DNA from: CAYFHQ01 sp964342805
GTDB taxonomy: Bacteria > Bacillota > Clostridia > Peptostreptococcales > Acidaminobacteraceae
Length of the DNA stretch: 64,000 nt
Assembly: GCA_964342805.1 (NCBI GenBank)
Contig: CAYFHQ010000002.1
Span: 40,603-104,602, forward strand
Reading direction: 5' to 3'
Part shown: one piece after another, positions 8,010 through 16,864 of the stretch
Numbering within the stretch: position 1 is the first letter of the stretch
Layout: each line of letters starts with the position of its first letter
Notes under the pieces: model-generated
The model's input: only the letters and a program-made list of their open reading frames with translations
Told to the model about the DNA's origin: nothing
Databases searched by the model: none
Position numbers and translations under genes: made by a program

Positions 8010-9002
8010 ATGCCAGTTAATTTGAAAGGTCGTCACCTACTGACGCTAAAGGATTTTTCTCCTGAGGAAATTCGTTACCTGTTGAACCTATCCGCTGATT
8101 TGAAAGCAAAGAAGCGTGCAGGTATCCGTGGCAACATTCTTGAAGGCAAGAACATTGTTCTACTATTCGAAAAGACGTCTACTCGTACTCGTTGTGCATT
8201 TGAAGTTGCAGCATTTGACGAAGGCGCTCAAGTTACATTCCTAACAAACTCCCAAATGGGTAAAAAAGAGTCCATCGCTGACACGGCTCGCGTACTAGGT
8301 CGTTACTACGATGGTATCGAGTTCCGTGGCTTCAAGCAGGAAACTGTTCAGGGTCTAGCTGACCACGCTGGCGTACCTGTATGGAATGGTCTAACAGACC
8401 TATACCACCCAACGCAGATCCTTGCAGACTTCTTGACAATCCAAGAGCACGTTGCAAAGCCACTGAACAAGGTGAAGTTTGTATACGCTGGTGACGCTCG
8501 AAACAACATGGGTAACTCCCTGATGATCGGCGCTGCTAAGATGGGTATGCACTTCGTTGCCCTAGCTCCAAAAGAACTATGGCCAGCTGAAGACCTAGTT
8601 GCTGAAATGAAGGAAATCGCTAAGCAAACAGGTGCAGTAATCGAGCTTACTGAAAACGTTGACGACGTTAAAGGCGCTGACGTAATCTACACTGACGTAT
8701 GGGTATCCATGGGTGAGGAAGACCAGTTCGAAGCACGTATTGCTCAGCTAAAGGACTACCAGGTAAACATGGAAATGCTAAAGAAGACAGAAAATGATGA
8801 CGTGATCTTCATGCACTGCCTACCAGCATTCCACGACCTAAACACGGCTGTAGGTAAGGAAATCCACGAAAAGTTCGGTCTAGATTCTATGGAAGTTACT
8901 GACGAAGTATTCGAGTCTCGTCACTCTGTAGTATTCGACGAAGCTGAAAACCGTATGCACACAATCAAGGCTGTTATGTGCGCGACAATGGGTAACCTAT
9001 AA
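8010..9002 (+). CDS. arcB: Ornithine carbamoyltransferase (catabolic)
   Basis: In the ADI pathway this cytosolic enzyme phosphorolyses citrulline to ornithine and carbamoyl phosphate. The 330-residue protein has the carbamoyl-phosphate motif STRTR near residue 55, HPTQ near 132, and the ornithine-binding HCLPAFHD near 268. The position beside arcA and arcC argues for the catabolic rather than biosynthetic role. AAGGAGGG precedes ATG 8010. Leucine is almost always CTA and valine often GTA, unlike most neighbours, which suggests selection for high expression. Confidence 0.95.
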   Translation: MPVNLKGRHLLTLKDFSPEEIRYLLNLSADLKAKKRAGIRGNILEGKNIVLLFEKTSTRTRCAFEVAAFDEGAQVTFLTNSQMGKKESIADTARVLGRYYDGIEFRGFKQETVQGLADHAGVPVWNGLTDLYHPTQILADFLTIQEHVAKPLNKVKFVYAGDARNNMGNSLMIGAAKMGMHFVALAPKELWPAEDLVAEMKEIAKQTGAVIELTENVDDVKGADVIYTDVWVSMGEEDQFEARIAQLKDYQVNMEMLKKTENDDVIFMHCLPAFHDLNTAVGKEIHEKFGLDSMEVTDEVFESRHSVVFDEAENRMHTIKAVMCATMGNL

Positions 9003-9023
9003 GCAACCCTTGTACAAACAAAC

Positions 9024-9052
9024 GGCTCGGTGGCTCCTGTCACCGAGCCTTT
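9024..9052 (+). terminator. Hairpin between arcB and arcC
   Basis: A 9-bp GC-rich stem (GGCTCGGTG 9024-9032 with CACCGAGCC 9041-9049) is followed by TTTCATT. It probably trims or partly ends arcB transcripts before arcC. Confidence 0.7.
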
Positions 9053-9119
9053 CATTGTAACGAAACTAACAGAGTATTCTGTAAAATGTAAATGTATGAT
9101 TTAGTGGAGGACACAACAA

Positions 9120-10061
9120 ATGAAGCAAAAAATCGTAGTTGCTCTTGGTGGTAACGCACTGGGTAAGTCTCCAAAAGAGCAGTTGGAACTAGTAAAAAAC
9201 ACAGCAAAGCCAATCGTTGACCTGATTGCAGACGGCCATGAGGTTGTTCTAGCTCACGGTAACGGCCCTCAGGTAGGCATGATCAACCTGGCTATGGAAA
9301 CAGCTTCTATTACAGAAGGTGCTGGTACGCCAGAAATGCCATTCCCAGAGTGTGGTGCCATGAGCCAGGGTTACATTGGCTACCACCTACAGAACGCTAT
9401 CCGAGAAGAACTAAAGAACCGTGAAATGAAGACACCTGTTGCGACGGTTGTTACACAGGTAATCGTTGACAAGAACGACCAAGCCTTCACAAACCCAACC
9501 AAGCCAATCGGTTCTTTCTACTCCAAGGAAGAAGCGGACAAGCTTGTTGAGTCTAAGGGCTACCAGATGGTAGAAGACGCTGGTCGTGGCTGGAGACGTG
9601 TTGTTCCATCTCCAATCCCAGTAGACGTAGCTGAAAAAGAGACTGTTTCTACCCTAGTGAATGCTGGCCACGTGGTTATCACAGTTGGCGGCGGCGGTAT
9701 TCCAGTTGTCGAAGAAGGTAACCGTCTTGTGGGCGTGCCTGCAGTAATCGACAAGGACTTCGCTTCTGCAAAGATCGCTGAAATCCTAGACGCTGACTAC
9801 CTAATTATCCTAACTGCAGTTGAAAAAGTAGCGATCAACTTTGGCAAGGAAAACGAAGAGTGGCTAGCAGAGCTAAACATGGAGAGAGCCAACCAGTTCA
9901 TCAACGAAGGTCACTTCGCTCCAGGTTCCATGCTTCCAAAGGTACAGGCAGCTATGTCATTCGCTGGCTCCAAGGCTGGCCGTAAAGCGCTGATCACTTC
10001 TCTAGAAAAAGCAGCAGAAGGTATCCAAGGTAAGACGGGTACTCTGATTGTGGAGAAGTAA
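9120..10061 (+). CDS. arcC: Carbamate kinase
   Basis: This enzyme transfers phosphate from carbamoyl phosphate to ADP, giving the one ATP of the ADI pathway. The 313-residue protein has the amino-acid-kinase family motifs VVALGGNALG at the N-terminus, AHGNGPQVG near residue 45, VVTVGGGGIPV-like glycine loop near 180, and DYLIILTAVEKVAINFG near 230. GGAGG lies 10 bases before ATG 9120. Codon choice matches arcB. The arginine/ornithine antiporter gene (arcD) and an ArgR gene, common neighbours, are not in this window. Confidence 0.95.
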   Translation: MKQKIVVALGGNALGKSPKEQLELVKNTAKPIVDLIADGHEVVLAHGNGPQVGMINLAMETASITEGAGTPEMPFPECGAMSQGYIGYHLQNAIREELKNREMKTPVATVVTQVIVDKNDQAFTNPTKPIGSFYSKEEADKLVESKGYQMVEDAGRGWRRVVPSPIPVDVAEKETVSTLVNAGHVVITVGGGGIPVVEEGNRLVGVPAVIDKDFASAKIAEILDADYLIILTAVEKVAINFGKENEEWLAELNMERANQFINEGHFAPGSMLPKVQAAMSFAGSKAGRKALITSLEKAAEGIQGKTGTLIVEK

Positions 10062-10137
10062 GAATAGAACGATAGCACTGCAGTAGTACTTGAACCAAGA
10101 AAGACAGTAGGACTAAAACACAAAAAACACACGCCGT

Positions 10138-10163
10138 GAAATCCATCCGTAAGGGTGGATTTC
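10138..10163 (+). terminator. Hairpin after arcC
   Basis: An 11-bp stem with one G-T wobble (10138-10148 with 10153-10163) and a GTAA loop lies between the arcC stop and the convergent c-di-GMP gene; the T-run is interrupted. Confidence 0.6.
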
Positions 10164-10203
10164 TCATTTGTTTGCATAAGACACATCAATTTATCGCACA
10201 AGC

Positions 10204-12090
10204 TCAACTCACGTCCACAAAGGACTTCTTTTGCCGCACGGACTCAATGGTCAGGGCTGTGGAAGACAAGCGTTTGTTGGCTTCTTTGACTTGGTCGGCG
10301 GGGAGGGCCTTGGCGTAGAGGTAGCCCTGGGCGTATCGGCAGCCGTAGAGTAGGAGTTCCGCGGCTTCGTACTCGGTCTCGATCCCCTCGGCGATGATCC
10401 GTAGGCCGTTGGTTTTGGCCAGGTCTATAAAGGAGCGGACGATATTTTTTCGCTTTTGGTCCTTGTGGATGTCTCGGATAAAGCTTCGGTCCAGTTTCAC
10501 TTCATCAATGGGTAGGTTGATTAAGTGACTCAGGGAAGAGTAGCCGGTTCCAAAGTCGTCCAGGGACAGCTGGACGCCAATGGCCTTGAGTTCACTCAAG
10601 ACTTCCTGGACGTACTGGATATCCTCCAGGACGGATGTTTCTGTGATCTCTAGGGTCAGCCTGCTGGGGTCCACCCGGGTCTCGTGGAGGATGGCCCGTA
10701 GCTGGGTTGAAAACTCCGGGTGTCGGAGTTCTACTGGTGATATATTCACCGAGACTTCCAGTTCCATGGCCTCTGCCTCCCACTGGGTCATTTGCTGGCA
10801 GACCTTTCGAAGGACCTGGCGGCCAATGGGAACGATCAAACCTGTTTCTTCAGCCAACTGGACAAACTGGTCAGTTGGGATCTTGTGGGTGCCGTCGTTC
10901 CATCTTAGGAGGGCTTCGGCCCGGTTGATCTCATTGGTGTTCATATTGACTTGAGGCTGGTAAAAGACTTCAAGGGTTTCTTCTTTAACCGCCTTTTTCA
11001 GCTTCTGGATCATGACTTCTTTTTGTTTGAGTTGTTGCTCCATGGAGGCATTGAATATGGCATACCGGTCCTTGCCAATCCGCTTGGCGGCATTAACGGC
11101 AATGTCCATTTCCCGCATGAGGGTTTCAACGTTGTGCTCCTTGGCACTGTTAAAGAGGGTAATCCCGGCACATGCACTCAATTGCATGGCCACGGTGTGG
11201 TTTTCTGAAATTTGTCGGATTTGACGCTGGATGTCCGTTGTGATCCGCTCTGCCTGGTCCCCGTCCTCTATGAGGAGGACAAACTCGTCTGCACCAAAGC
11301 GGAAGAGTTGGCAGCCTTCTGGGAGGGTGTCCACCAGGGTGGTTGCAACTATTTTAAGGATGTCGTTTCCGGAGAAGTACCCCATCACAGCGTTGATAGT
11401 TCTAAAGTTATCCATGTTGAGGAGGACAACGGCATACTGGTGGTCCTCATAGGGCAGGGCTTCGATGGTATTAATAAATGAAGAGAAGTTTCTAAGGCCT
11501 GTCGTAATATCATAAGTGGAAAGTTGCTCTATGGTAGAGGCCGCCATCTTTTGGTCGTGGATGTCTTGGAATGACCCAAAGAGGAGGGTATGTTTACCTT
11601 GGACGTCCACCTTGACGGTGATCAGGGCCCACCGGTACTGGTCTCCACCCACGGGTAAATAGCGGGTTTCCAGCCGGATGATTTGTCCATGGAGGTCCCG
11701 TATGGAGGCCCGTAGTTGGTCGAAGTTGTCTGGAATAAAGCCCTTGGGTATCCGTTTCCAGTCCTCGGGACTAATCCGGTCAATGATCTGGCTGGCTGCC
11801 TGGTGGATCAGGGTCTGGTCTGTCCCCAGCCACTGGCCAATCTTTTTAGAAATGATCATTTCATCCTTTTCCAAGTAAAACTCAAAAAGACCATCGTTGG
11901 TCATTTGGATGGCCGCTTCATAGCGATAGTCTGTTTCCTTTTGTTCCAGTTGCTGGATGATGTGATTGAGGTTTGCTTCTCTTTCCTGTAGGTTCTGAAC
12001 TTTCAGTTGCGTTCGTCTCCGGCACAACCATGAAACCACGAGTGCGACTGTTGTAGCGACTGTTGTTGCAGTAAGAATTTGCATCCACAT
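10204..12090 (-). CDS. Membrane-anchored PAS-GGDEF-EAL protein, probable c-di-GMP phosphodiesterase
   Basis: The 628-residue protein starts with a transmembrane helix (TATTVATTVALVVSWL), a short coiled-coil-like stretch (~25-55) and a PAS-like domain (~60-185). The GGDEF domain (~190-350) carries RFGADEFVLL, with Ala in place of the second Gly, so cyclase activity is doubtful and it may instead bind GTP. The EAL domain (~365-610) is intact: EALLRW, VNISPVELRH, LEITETSV, LDDFGTGYSS, VKLDRSFI and AEGIET. I therefore expect c-di-GMP hydrolysis. AAAGGA precedes the ATG at 12090. The gene is monocistronic and convergent with arcC. Confidence 0.88.
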   Translation of the reverse strand: MWMQILTATTVATTVALVVSWLCRRRTQLKVQNLQEREANLNHIIQQLEQKETDYRYEAAIQMTNDGLFEFYLEKDEMIISKKIGQWLGTDQTLIHQAASQIIDRISPEDWKRIPKGFIPDNFDQLRASIRDLHGQIIRLETRYLPVGGDQYRWALITVKVDVQGKHTLLFGSFQDIHDQKMAASTIEQLSTYDITTGLRNFSSFINTIEALPYEDHQYAVVLLNMDNFRTINAVMGYFSGNDILKIVATTLVDTLPEGCQLFRFGADEFVLLIEDGDQAERITTDIQRQIRQISENHTVAMQLSACAGITLFNSAKEHNVETLMREMDIAVNAAKRIGKDRYAIFNASMEQQLKQKEVMIQKLKKAVKEETLEVFYQPQVNMNTNEINRAEALLRWNDGTHKIPTDQFVQLAEETGLIVPIGRQVLRKVCQQMTQWEAEAMELEVSVNISPVELRHPEFSTQLRAILHETRVDPSRLTLEITETSVLEDIQYVQEVLSELKAIGVQLSLDDFGTGYSSLSHLINLPIDEVKLDRSFIRDIHKDQKRKNIVRSFIDLAKTNGLRIIAEGIETEYEAAELLLYGCRYAQGYLYAKALPADQVKEANKRLSSTALTIESVRQKKSFVDVS

Positions 12091-12466
12091 AGATTATTCC
12101 TTTAGTACGTTTCGCGTAAAGAAGAGCATAAAAAAACTTCCGTTGACAGCTGGCAACCATTTTACAGGCCCTATAGCTTTGCGTCCCCATCTTTCGAAGG
12201 GTTTGCCATTTACAATGAAAGTTGTCGAATATAGGCAACACTTTTGTAATAGCGTATCAACTCGGTACGGATTTTTCAATGCACTTTTCATTATTTTACA
12301 AGAAAAAGCCTGATTATTGTATAACTTTTCTGATGATGTGACTTTGGTCCTGTAGTAAAGTAGAGGGCAGGGACTTTCACTGGCATTTGATGGCATGATG
12401 AATTATAATGTACTTAGCATGTATTTTGTATAATGTATTTATTTTCAAACAAGCTGAGGTGAGAAC
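12091..12466. other. Divergent intergenic region before ispE
   Basis: This 376-base gap holds no gene I can support. It must contain the start signals for the GGDEF-EAL gene (minus) and ispE (plus). Two TATAAT-like boxes (12404-12409 and 12429-12434) lie before ispE but neither has a convincing -35 element. Confidence 0.4.
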
Positions 12467-13345
12467 GTGAACAGGGTTCAATTGAAAGCCCATGCAAAGA
12501 TCAACCTGACTTTGGATGTGGTTGGCAAACGGGAAAATGGCTACCACGACGTGGAAATGATCATGCAACAGGTAGACCTTCATGACATCATAACCCTGGG
12601 CAAACGGGAGGATGACCAAATCGTGTTAACTTCCGATGCCCCGTATCTTCCCAAAGGTCAAGGCAATATTGCCTGGCGGGCAGCAAAGGCCATTTGCAAC
12701 CATGTAGACAAAAACCTTGGGGTTTCCATTCATATAGAGAAGCACATACCGGTGGCAGCTGGACTGGCGGGTGGAAGCACCGACGCTGCAGCTGTGATCA
12801 ACGGCATGAATGACCTATTTGACCTGGGACTCACCTTGGAAGAGAGAAGAGCGATTGGTGTGCAAATCGGAGCTGACGTCCCCTTCTGCATTCAGGGAGG
12901 ATGCGCCCTCGCCAAGGGCATTGGGGAGGAACTTACGGTTCTACACCCTGCCAAATCCATGTGGCTGGTACTGGCAAAGCCGTCCATCGGCGTGTCAACC
13001 AAGACCGTGTACGAGGCCCTTGATCACAAAAAAATCGTGAACCACCCAGACACTGACGCCATGAAGGCGGCACTGGAATCCGGTGCCCTTGGGGTGGTAG
13101 CAGATGAGCTGGGCAATGTGCTAGAGGACGTGACGTTAAAACTGTACCCTGTGGTGGGGGAAGTGAAAAAGAAGCTAAGGGAATATGGTGCCAAGGCTGT
13201 GCTGATGAGTGGGAGTGGGCCGACTGTCTTTGGTTTGTTCAGCGACTATGAACGGGCCAAAACTGCAGCAAAGCGACTTGTTCGACTGTATCCTCAAACA
13301 CATGTAACAAAAACGCTAACTGGGGGAAACAAAAATGGCAAGTAA
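12467..13345 (+). CDS. ispE: 4-diphosphocytidyl-2-C-methyl-D-erythritol kinase
   Basis: IspE is the GHMP kinase that phosphorylates CDP-methylerythritol in the non-mevalonate isoprenoid pathway. The 292-residue protein shows the N-terminal KINLTLDVVGKRENGYHD block, the ATP-binding PVAAGLAGGSTDAAA near residue 93 and the C-terminal MSGSGPTVFGLF near 245. GTG 12467 is the start, with GAGGTGAG eight bases upstream. The 3' end overlaps the GntR gene by 11 bases, so the two are co-translated. ispE followed by a GntR gene is a common order in Clostridia. Confidence 0.95.
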   Translation: MNRVQLKAHAKINLTLDVVGKRENGYHDVEMIMQQVDLHDIITLGKREDDQIVLTSDAPYLPKGQGNIAWRAAKAICNHVDKNLGVSIHIEKHIPVAAGLAGGSTDAAAVINGMNDLFDLGLTLEERRAIGVQIGADVPFCIQGGCALAKGIGEELTVLHPAKSMWLVLAKPSIGVSTKTVYEALDHKKIVNHPDTDAMKAALESGALGVVADELGNVLEDVTLKLYPVVGEVKKKLREYGAKAVLMSGSGPTVFGLFSDYERAKTAAKRLVRLYPQTHVTKTLTGGNKNGK

Positions 13346-14024
13346 GATCCATCAATTGGAGATCCGCAACTATAAGCCACTGGGTGAAGTGGTTTTTGAC
13401 TATTTGCGGTCTAGCATTCTCAACGGGGACCTAAAGCCCGGGGAAAGACTCATGGAAATTCAACTGGCTGAGCAGTTGGGTGTCAGCCGAACACCGGTAC
13501 GGGAAGCCATCCGGAAACTAGAAAAAGAAAAGTTTGTTGAAATGATTCCGCGTAAGGGTGCCTATGTGGCCGACCTGACAGCCAAGGACATTCTCGACGT
13601 TCTGGAAATCCGTATGATCATGGAAGGTTTTGCTTCTTCATTGGCTGCTGAGCGAATGACAGAAGAAGAGCTGGCCGACCTGGAAATGACCTTGAAGGAC
13701 TTTTATGTGTCCCTCGACGAAATGGACCGACCAGGCATGATCGAAAAAGACAATGAGTTTCATGACAAAATCTATGAAGCAACACGGAATAACAAGCTGA
13801 TTGAGATCGTCAAAGACCTACACGATCAATTCCAGCGGTTCCGTTTGATTTACTTTAATGAGTTCGATAACTTTGTTGAACTACAGGCCTGGCACGAAAA
13901 AATCTTTAATTCGATTTCCAACCGTGACCCTGTAGCTGCTCGTAAATATGCAGAAGAGCACATTCAGCAAATCCAGCACAGTGTACTGGCGTGGAAGGAA
14001 TCTCAGCGCAGTAAGGCGGACTAA
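13335..14024 (+). CDS. GntR-family (FCD type) transcriptional regulator
   Basis: The 229-residue protein has a GntR winged helix at ~15-80 (LKPGERLMEIQLAEQLGVSR and TPVREAIRKLEKE) and an all-helical FCD ligand domain at ~90-220. FCD regulators respond to small carboxylic acids and often use a bound metal. The His residues at FHDKIYEATR and WHEKIF are in positions typical of FCD metal sites. It overlaps ispE and lies two bases before a DUF1934 gene. The regulated genes are not evident. Confidence 0.85.
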   Translation: MASKIHQLEIRNYKPLGEVVFDYLRSSILNGDLKPGERLMEIQLAEQLGVSRTPVREAIRKLEKEKFVEMIPRKGAYVADLTAKDILDVLEIRMIMEGFASSLAAERMTEEELADLEMTLKDFYVSLDEMDRPGMIEKDNEFHDKIYEATRNNKLIEIVKDLHDQFQRFRLIYFNEFDNFVELQAWHEKIFNSISNRDPVAARKYAEEHIQQIQHSVLAWKESQRSKAD

Positions 14025-14025
14025 T

Positions 14026-14466
14026 ATGGAATATGCAGTGGTACTCAATATTCGCTCTGAGATCATTACCAAGGGTGAAGAACCACAAAAAATGGACTTT
14101 ATGACACCGGGCAAGCTCTTTTCCAAGGATGGTGGCTGGTACATCATCTATGAGGAAACTGAACTGTCGGGTCTAGCGGGTAGCAAAACCATGCTCAAGT
14201 TCAAAGACGGCATGTGTTCCATGCACCGATATGGACCCCATGCCTCTCAATTGACCTTTGAAGTGGGGGTCAAACACGAGTCCATTTATGGGACTCCTTA
14301 TGGCAACTTCAACATGACCACCAAAGGACGAACCATCGACACGGATTTTGAGACTGGCAAGGTCAAGTTGGTCTACGACCTGGTCATTGACGGACTCAGT
14401 GAAAGTGTCAACACCCTGGAAGTGGACATTGTGAGTCGTAAGGAAATACCACAAGAAGAAAAATAA
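14026..14466 (+). CDS. DUF1934 protein (YwiB-like beta-barrel)
   Basis: The 146-residue protein fits the DUF1934/YwiB family, small calycin-like beta-barrels of unknown function found in Firmicutes. Matching features are the beta-rich pattern, YIIYEETELSGL near residue 41, KFKDGMCSMHRYGPHASQL near 60, and the alternating-strand C-terminal half. ATG 14026 follows the GntR stop by two bases, and an upstream part of the open frame only overlaps that gene. It closes the ispE operon and is followed by a terminator. Confidence 0.75.
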   Translation: MEYAVVLNIRSEIITKGEEPQKMDFMTPGKLFSKDGGWYIIYEETELSGLAGSKTMLKFKDGMCSMHRYGPHASQLTFEVGVKHESIYGTPYGNFNMTTKGRTIDTDFETGKVKLVYDLVIDGLSESVNTLEVDIVSRKEIPQEEK

Positions 14467-14492
14467 AACGGCTGGCAAACTTGCCGTCAAAA

Positions 14493-14526
14493 AACCCCGC
14501 TGGGCTCAGACCTGGCGGGGTTATTA
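14493..14526 (+). terminator. Terminator of the ispE operon
   Basis: AACCCCGC (14493-14500) pairs with GCGGGGTT (14515-14522), followed by ATTATA. A second stem (ACGGC/TTGCCGT type) lies directly upstream. Confidence 0.75.
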
Positions 14527-14561
14527 TATGCATAAATTTGGTTTTGTAACAGCAAAAGTGT

Positions 14562-15161
14562 CTACTGGTCAGATTGTACCAGGCCGTTTAGGAACATGTA
14601 GCGTTTCCGCTCTTTTTCCTTGTCGTTAACCTTGCGGCTTTCGATGAGTTGGTCAACGAACTGAGTGACTTGCTCAGCCTCGTCCTCGGATAGGTAGAGG
14701 TGGGTATAGAACAAGCCGCCTTCGCTGGCCTTGCTCTCTACGGATGCCCCGTCTTCTTTGTTGTCTAGCTTGTGTTTCACAGCCCGGAGGAATTCACCCC
14801 GTGCTTCTTCCATAATGCGGGACAGCATTTTTTCTGTCTCAGACATCATGGTTGGTAGGTGCTGCTCGTCAATGGAGTCATGGCTTACAATGATTTGGCG
14901 GGTTGTGGGTAGGTAGTACTTGGCAATAATACCATTGATGTTTTCCTCGTGGTCCAGTTCCAGTACGCCAATGGAAATCAGCTTCTTGGCATGGTAGTAA
15001 ACCTTAGCAGGAACTTCGCCCATTTTGTCTGCCACCTGTTTAATGGTTGATGGCTTGCCCATTCTATCAAATGTTTTAAAGATCAGCATGCGGTAGGGGT
15101 CGGAGAATACTTTTATTTCTTCAAGGGTCTCCAAACGGATAGGTTTCTTTTCTTTTGTCAC
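14562..15161 (-). CDS. ArsR-like winged-helix transcriptional regulator
   Basis: The 199-residue protein has an ArsR/HTH_20-type DNA-binding domain at ~10-90 (VFSDPYRMLIFKTFDRMG then the recognition helix around IKQVADKMGEVPAKVYYHAKKL). A longer helical C-terminal part with charged repeats may dimerise or sense a signal. Start is GTG 15161 with AAGGAGC upstream. It is transcribed alone and divergent from the photolyase gene, so control of that gene or of itself is possible. No metal-binding cysteine pair typical of metal-sensing ArsR proteins is visible. Confidence 0.75.
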   Translation of the reverse strand: MTKEKKPIRLETLEEIKVFSDPYRMLIFKTFDRMGKPSTIKQVADKMGEVPAKVYYHAKKLISIGVLELDHEENINGIIAKYYLPTTRQIIVSHDSIDEQHLPTMMSETEKMLSRIMEEARGEFLRAVKHKLDNKEDGASVESKASEGGLFYTHLYLSEDEAEQVTQFVDQLIESRKVNDKEKERKRYMFLNGLVQSDQ

Positions 15162-15433
15162 GGAATCGTGCTCCTTTCGAATTGGGTTTGGATGCGTCCA
15201 TATATTTTTACATGATTAAAAATAATTTTCGTCTATATGAAATCGACTGGAATTTCAACCCTCGTCCACACAGGTAAAGAATTTCCAGAAAAATTCGAGG
15301 ATTCAATTTAATCGTTAAAAATATTCATATGTCAAGATCATTGTATGAAATGCCTTCTCATTTGTCAATGTCAACTACTGGATACACTGGCAGTGAAATT
15401 CTATGATAAAATGGATGAAGGTGGAGGTGACCC

Positions 15434-16864
15434 ATGAGGATTCTTTGGTTTCGACAGGACTTACGACTGGATGACCACGCAGCCTTGGCAGCAGCCACGG
15501 GCGACGGCCAACCGGTTTTGGCAATCTACATCCACCACCCAACCCTAATGGGTGGTGCACCCCTTACTTCAAAACATGCGGCCTTTATGAGGGGCCAGGT
15601 GGACCAGTTTAAAGAGGAGATTGAGGCCTTGGGCGGCCAGCTGCTCATTTTTACTGAGCCCTTTACCATGGTCTTTGGCAAATTGTTGGAGGCCCTGGGA
15701 CCCTTTGAGGTCCATGCCAACCGGGTTTTAGAACCAGCGGCCCTGACCAATGACCAGGTCTGCGCCCAGTGGGGCGAGGACCACGATTGTCGCTTTCATT
15801 TTTATGACGACGCTTGTATACTCAAGCCGGGCACCATCCGAAGTGAAAAGGGGACCGTCCACAAGGTCTTTACCACCTTTTATAAGAAATGGCGCAAGGA
15901 GTTTCACCCTGTGCCCATCCTCATGAAACGGCCGAGCTTTGTGTCCCTTGCAGAAGAGACGCCTATCCGCCTCCATAAGTTGATTGGAGACCGAATAGAC
16001 CAGACCTATTCACCTGACAGGGTGGCCACCTTCTTAGGTGACCCCATTCGGTCCTACAAGCTTATGAGGGACCGGGTTGACCTGGACGCCACCTCCCACT
16101 TGTCCCAGTGGATCAACTGTGGCAGGGTGTCTGTACGGACCCTCCTCCAGCAGGTTAAGGAACAACTGGAAACAGAAACAGATCCAGACAAGCAGGAAAG
16201 CATTGAAGCCTTTATCCGCCAGCTGGCCTGGCGAGATTTTTACATACAAGTCATGGACCAGTGGCCTGAAGTGCGCAAGGAAGCCTTTATCAAGCATTTT
16301 CAGCATATCCCGTGGGAAAATGACAAGGATAAATTGGTCCGGTGGCAGACCGGCCATACCGGTGTGCCCATTGTAGACGCTGCCATGCGGTGCCTCCGGG
16401 AGACAGGAACCCTCCACAACCGCCTCCGGATGATTGTGGCCTCCTTCTTAGTTAAGGACCTCCATATCAATTGGCAGGAGGGAGAAGCCTGGTTCAGGGA
16501 CCACTTGATCGACTACAACCTGCCCCTCAATAACGGGGGCTGGCAATGGTCAGCTTCCACAGGGACTGACGCCCACCCCTATTTCCGAATATTCAATCCC
16601 TATAGACAGTCAGAAAAGCATGACCCCCAGGGGACATTTATTCGCAAGTATCTGCCAGAACTCAGTGGACTCACAGGGTCCTCAATCCATGCGCCCCACG
16701 AGGCCCCCATGGAGTTAATGATTGCAGGCATAACGGACGCAGACTATCCCTATCCCCTGGTGGACCACCGGGTACGGAGTGAAGAAGCCAAAAACATGTT
16801 TGAACAAGCAAGGAAGTTACATTTACATGGACAAAAAGAAGCAACCCCACCAGAGAAGGCGTAA
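15434..16864 (+). CDS. phr: Deoxyribodipyrimidine photolyase
   Basis: This flavoprotein repairs UV-induced cyclobutane pyrimidine dimers with light. The 476-residue protein has the N-terminal antenna domain starting RILWFRQDLRLDDHAAL, and a C-terminal FAD/DNA domain. The latter carries RQLAWRDFY near residue 264, TGVPIVDAAMRCLRETG near 310 and the NNGGWQWSASTGTDAHPYFR block near 365. GGAGGTGACCC precedes ATG 15434. Its last 38 bases overlap the helicase gene, so the two form an operon with a DNA-repair flavour. Confidence 0.93.
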   Translation: MRILWFRQDLRLDDHAALAAATGDGQPVLAIYIHHPTLMGGAPLTSKHAAFMRGQVDQFKEEIEALGGQLLIFTEPFTMVFGKLLEALGPFEVHANRVLEPAALTNDQVCAQWGEDHDCRFHFYDDACILKPGTIRSEKGTVHKVFTTFYKKWRKEFHPVPILMKRPSFVSLAEETPIRLHKLIGDRIDQTYSPDRVATFLGDPIRSYKLMRDRVDLDATSHLSQWINCGRVSVRTLLQQVKEQLETETDPDKQESIEAFIRQLAWRDFYIQVMDQWPEVRKEAFIKHFQHIPWENDKDKLVRWQTGHTGVPIVDAAMRCLRETGTLHNRLRMIVASFLVKDLHINWQEGEAWFRDHLIDYNLPLNNGGWQWSASTGTDAHPYFRIFNPYRQSEKHDPQGTFIRKYLPELSGLTGSSIHAPHEAPMELMIAGITDADYPYPLVDHRVRSEEAKNMFEQARKLHLHGQKEATPPEKA

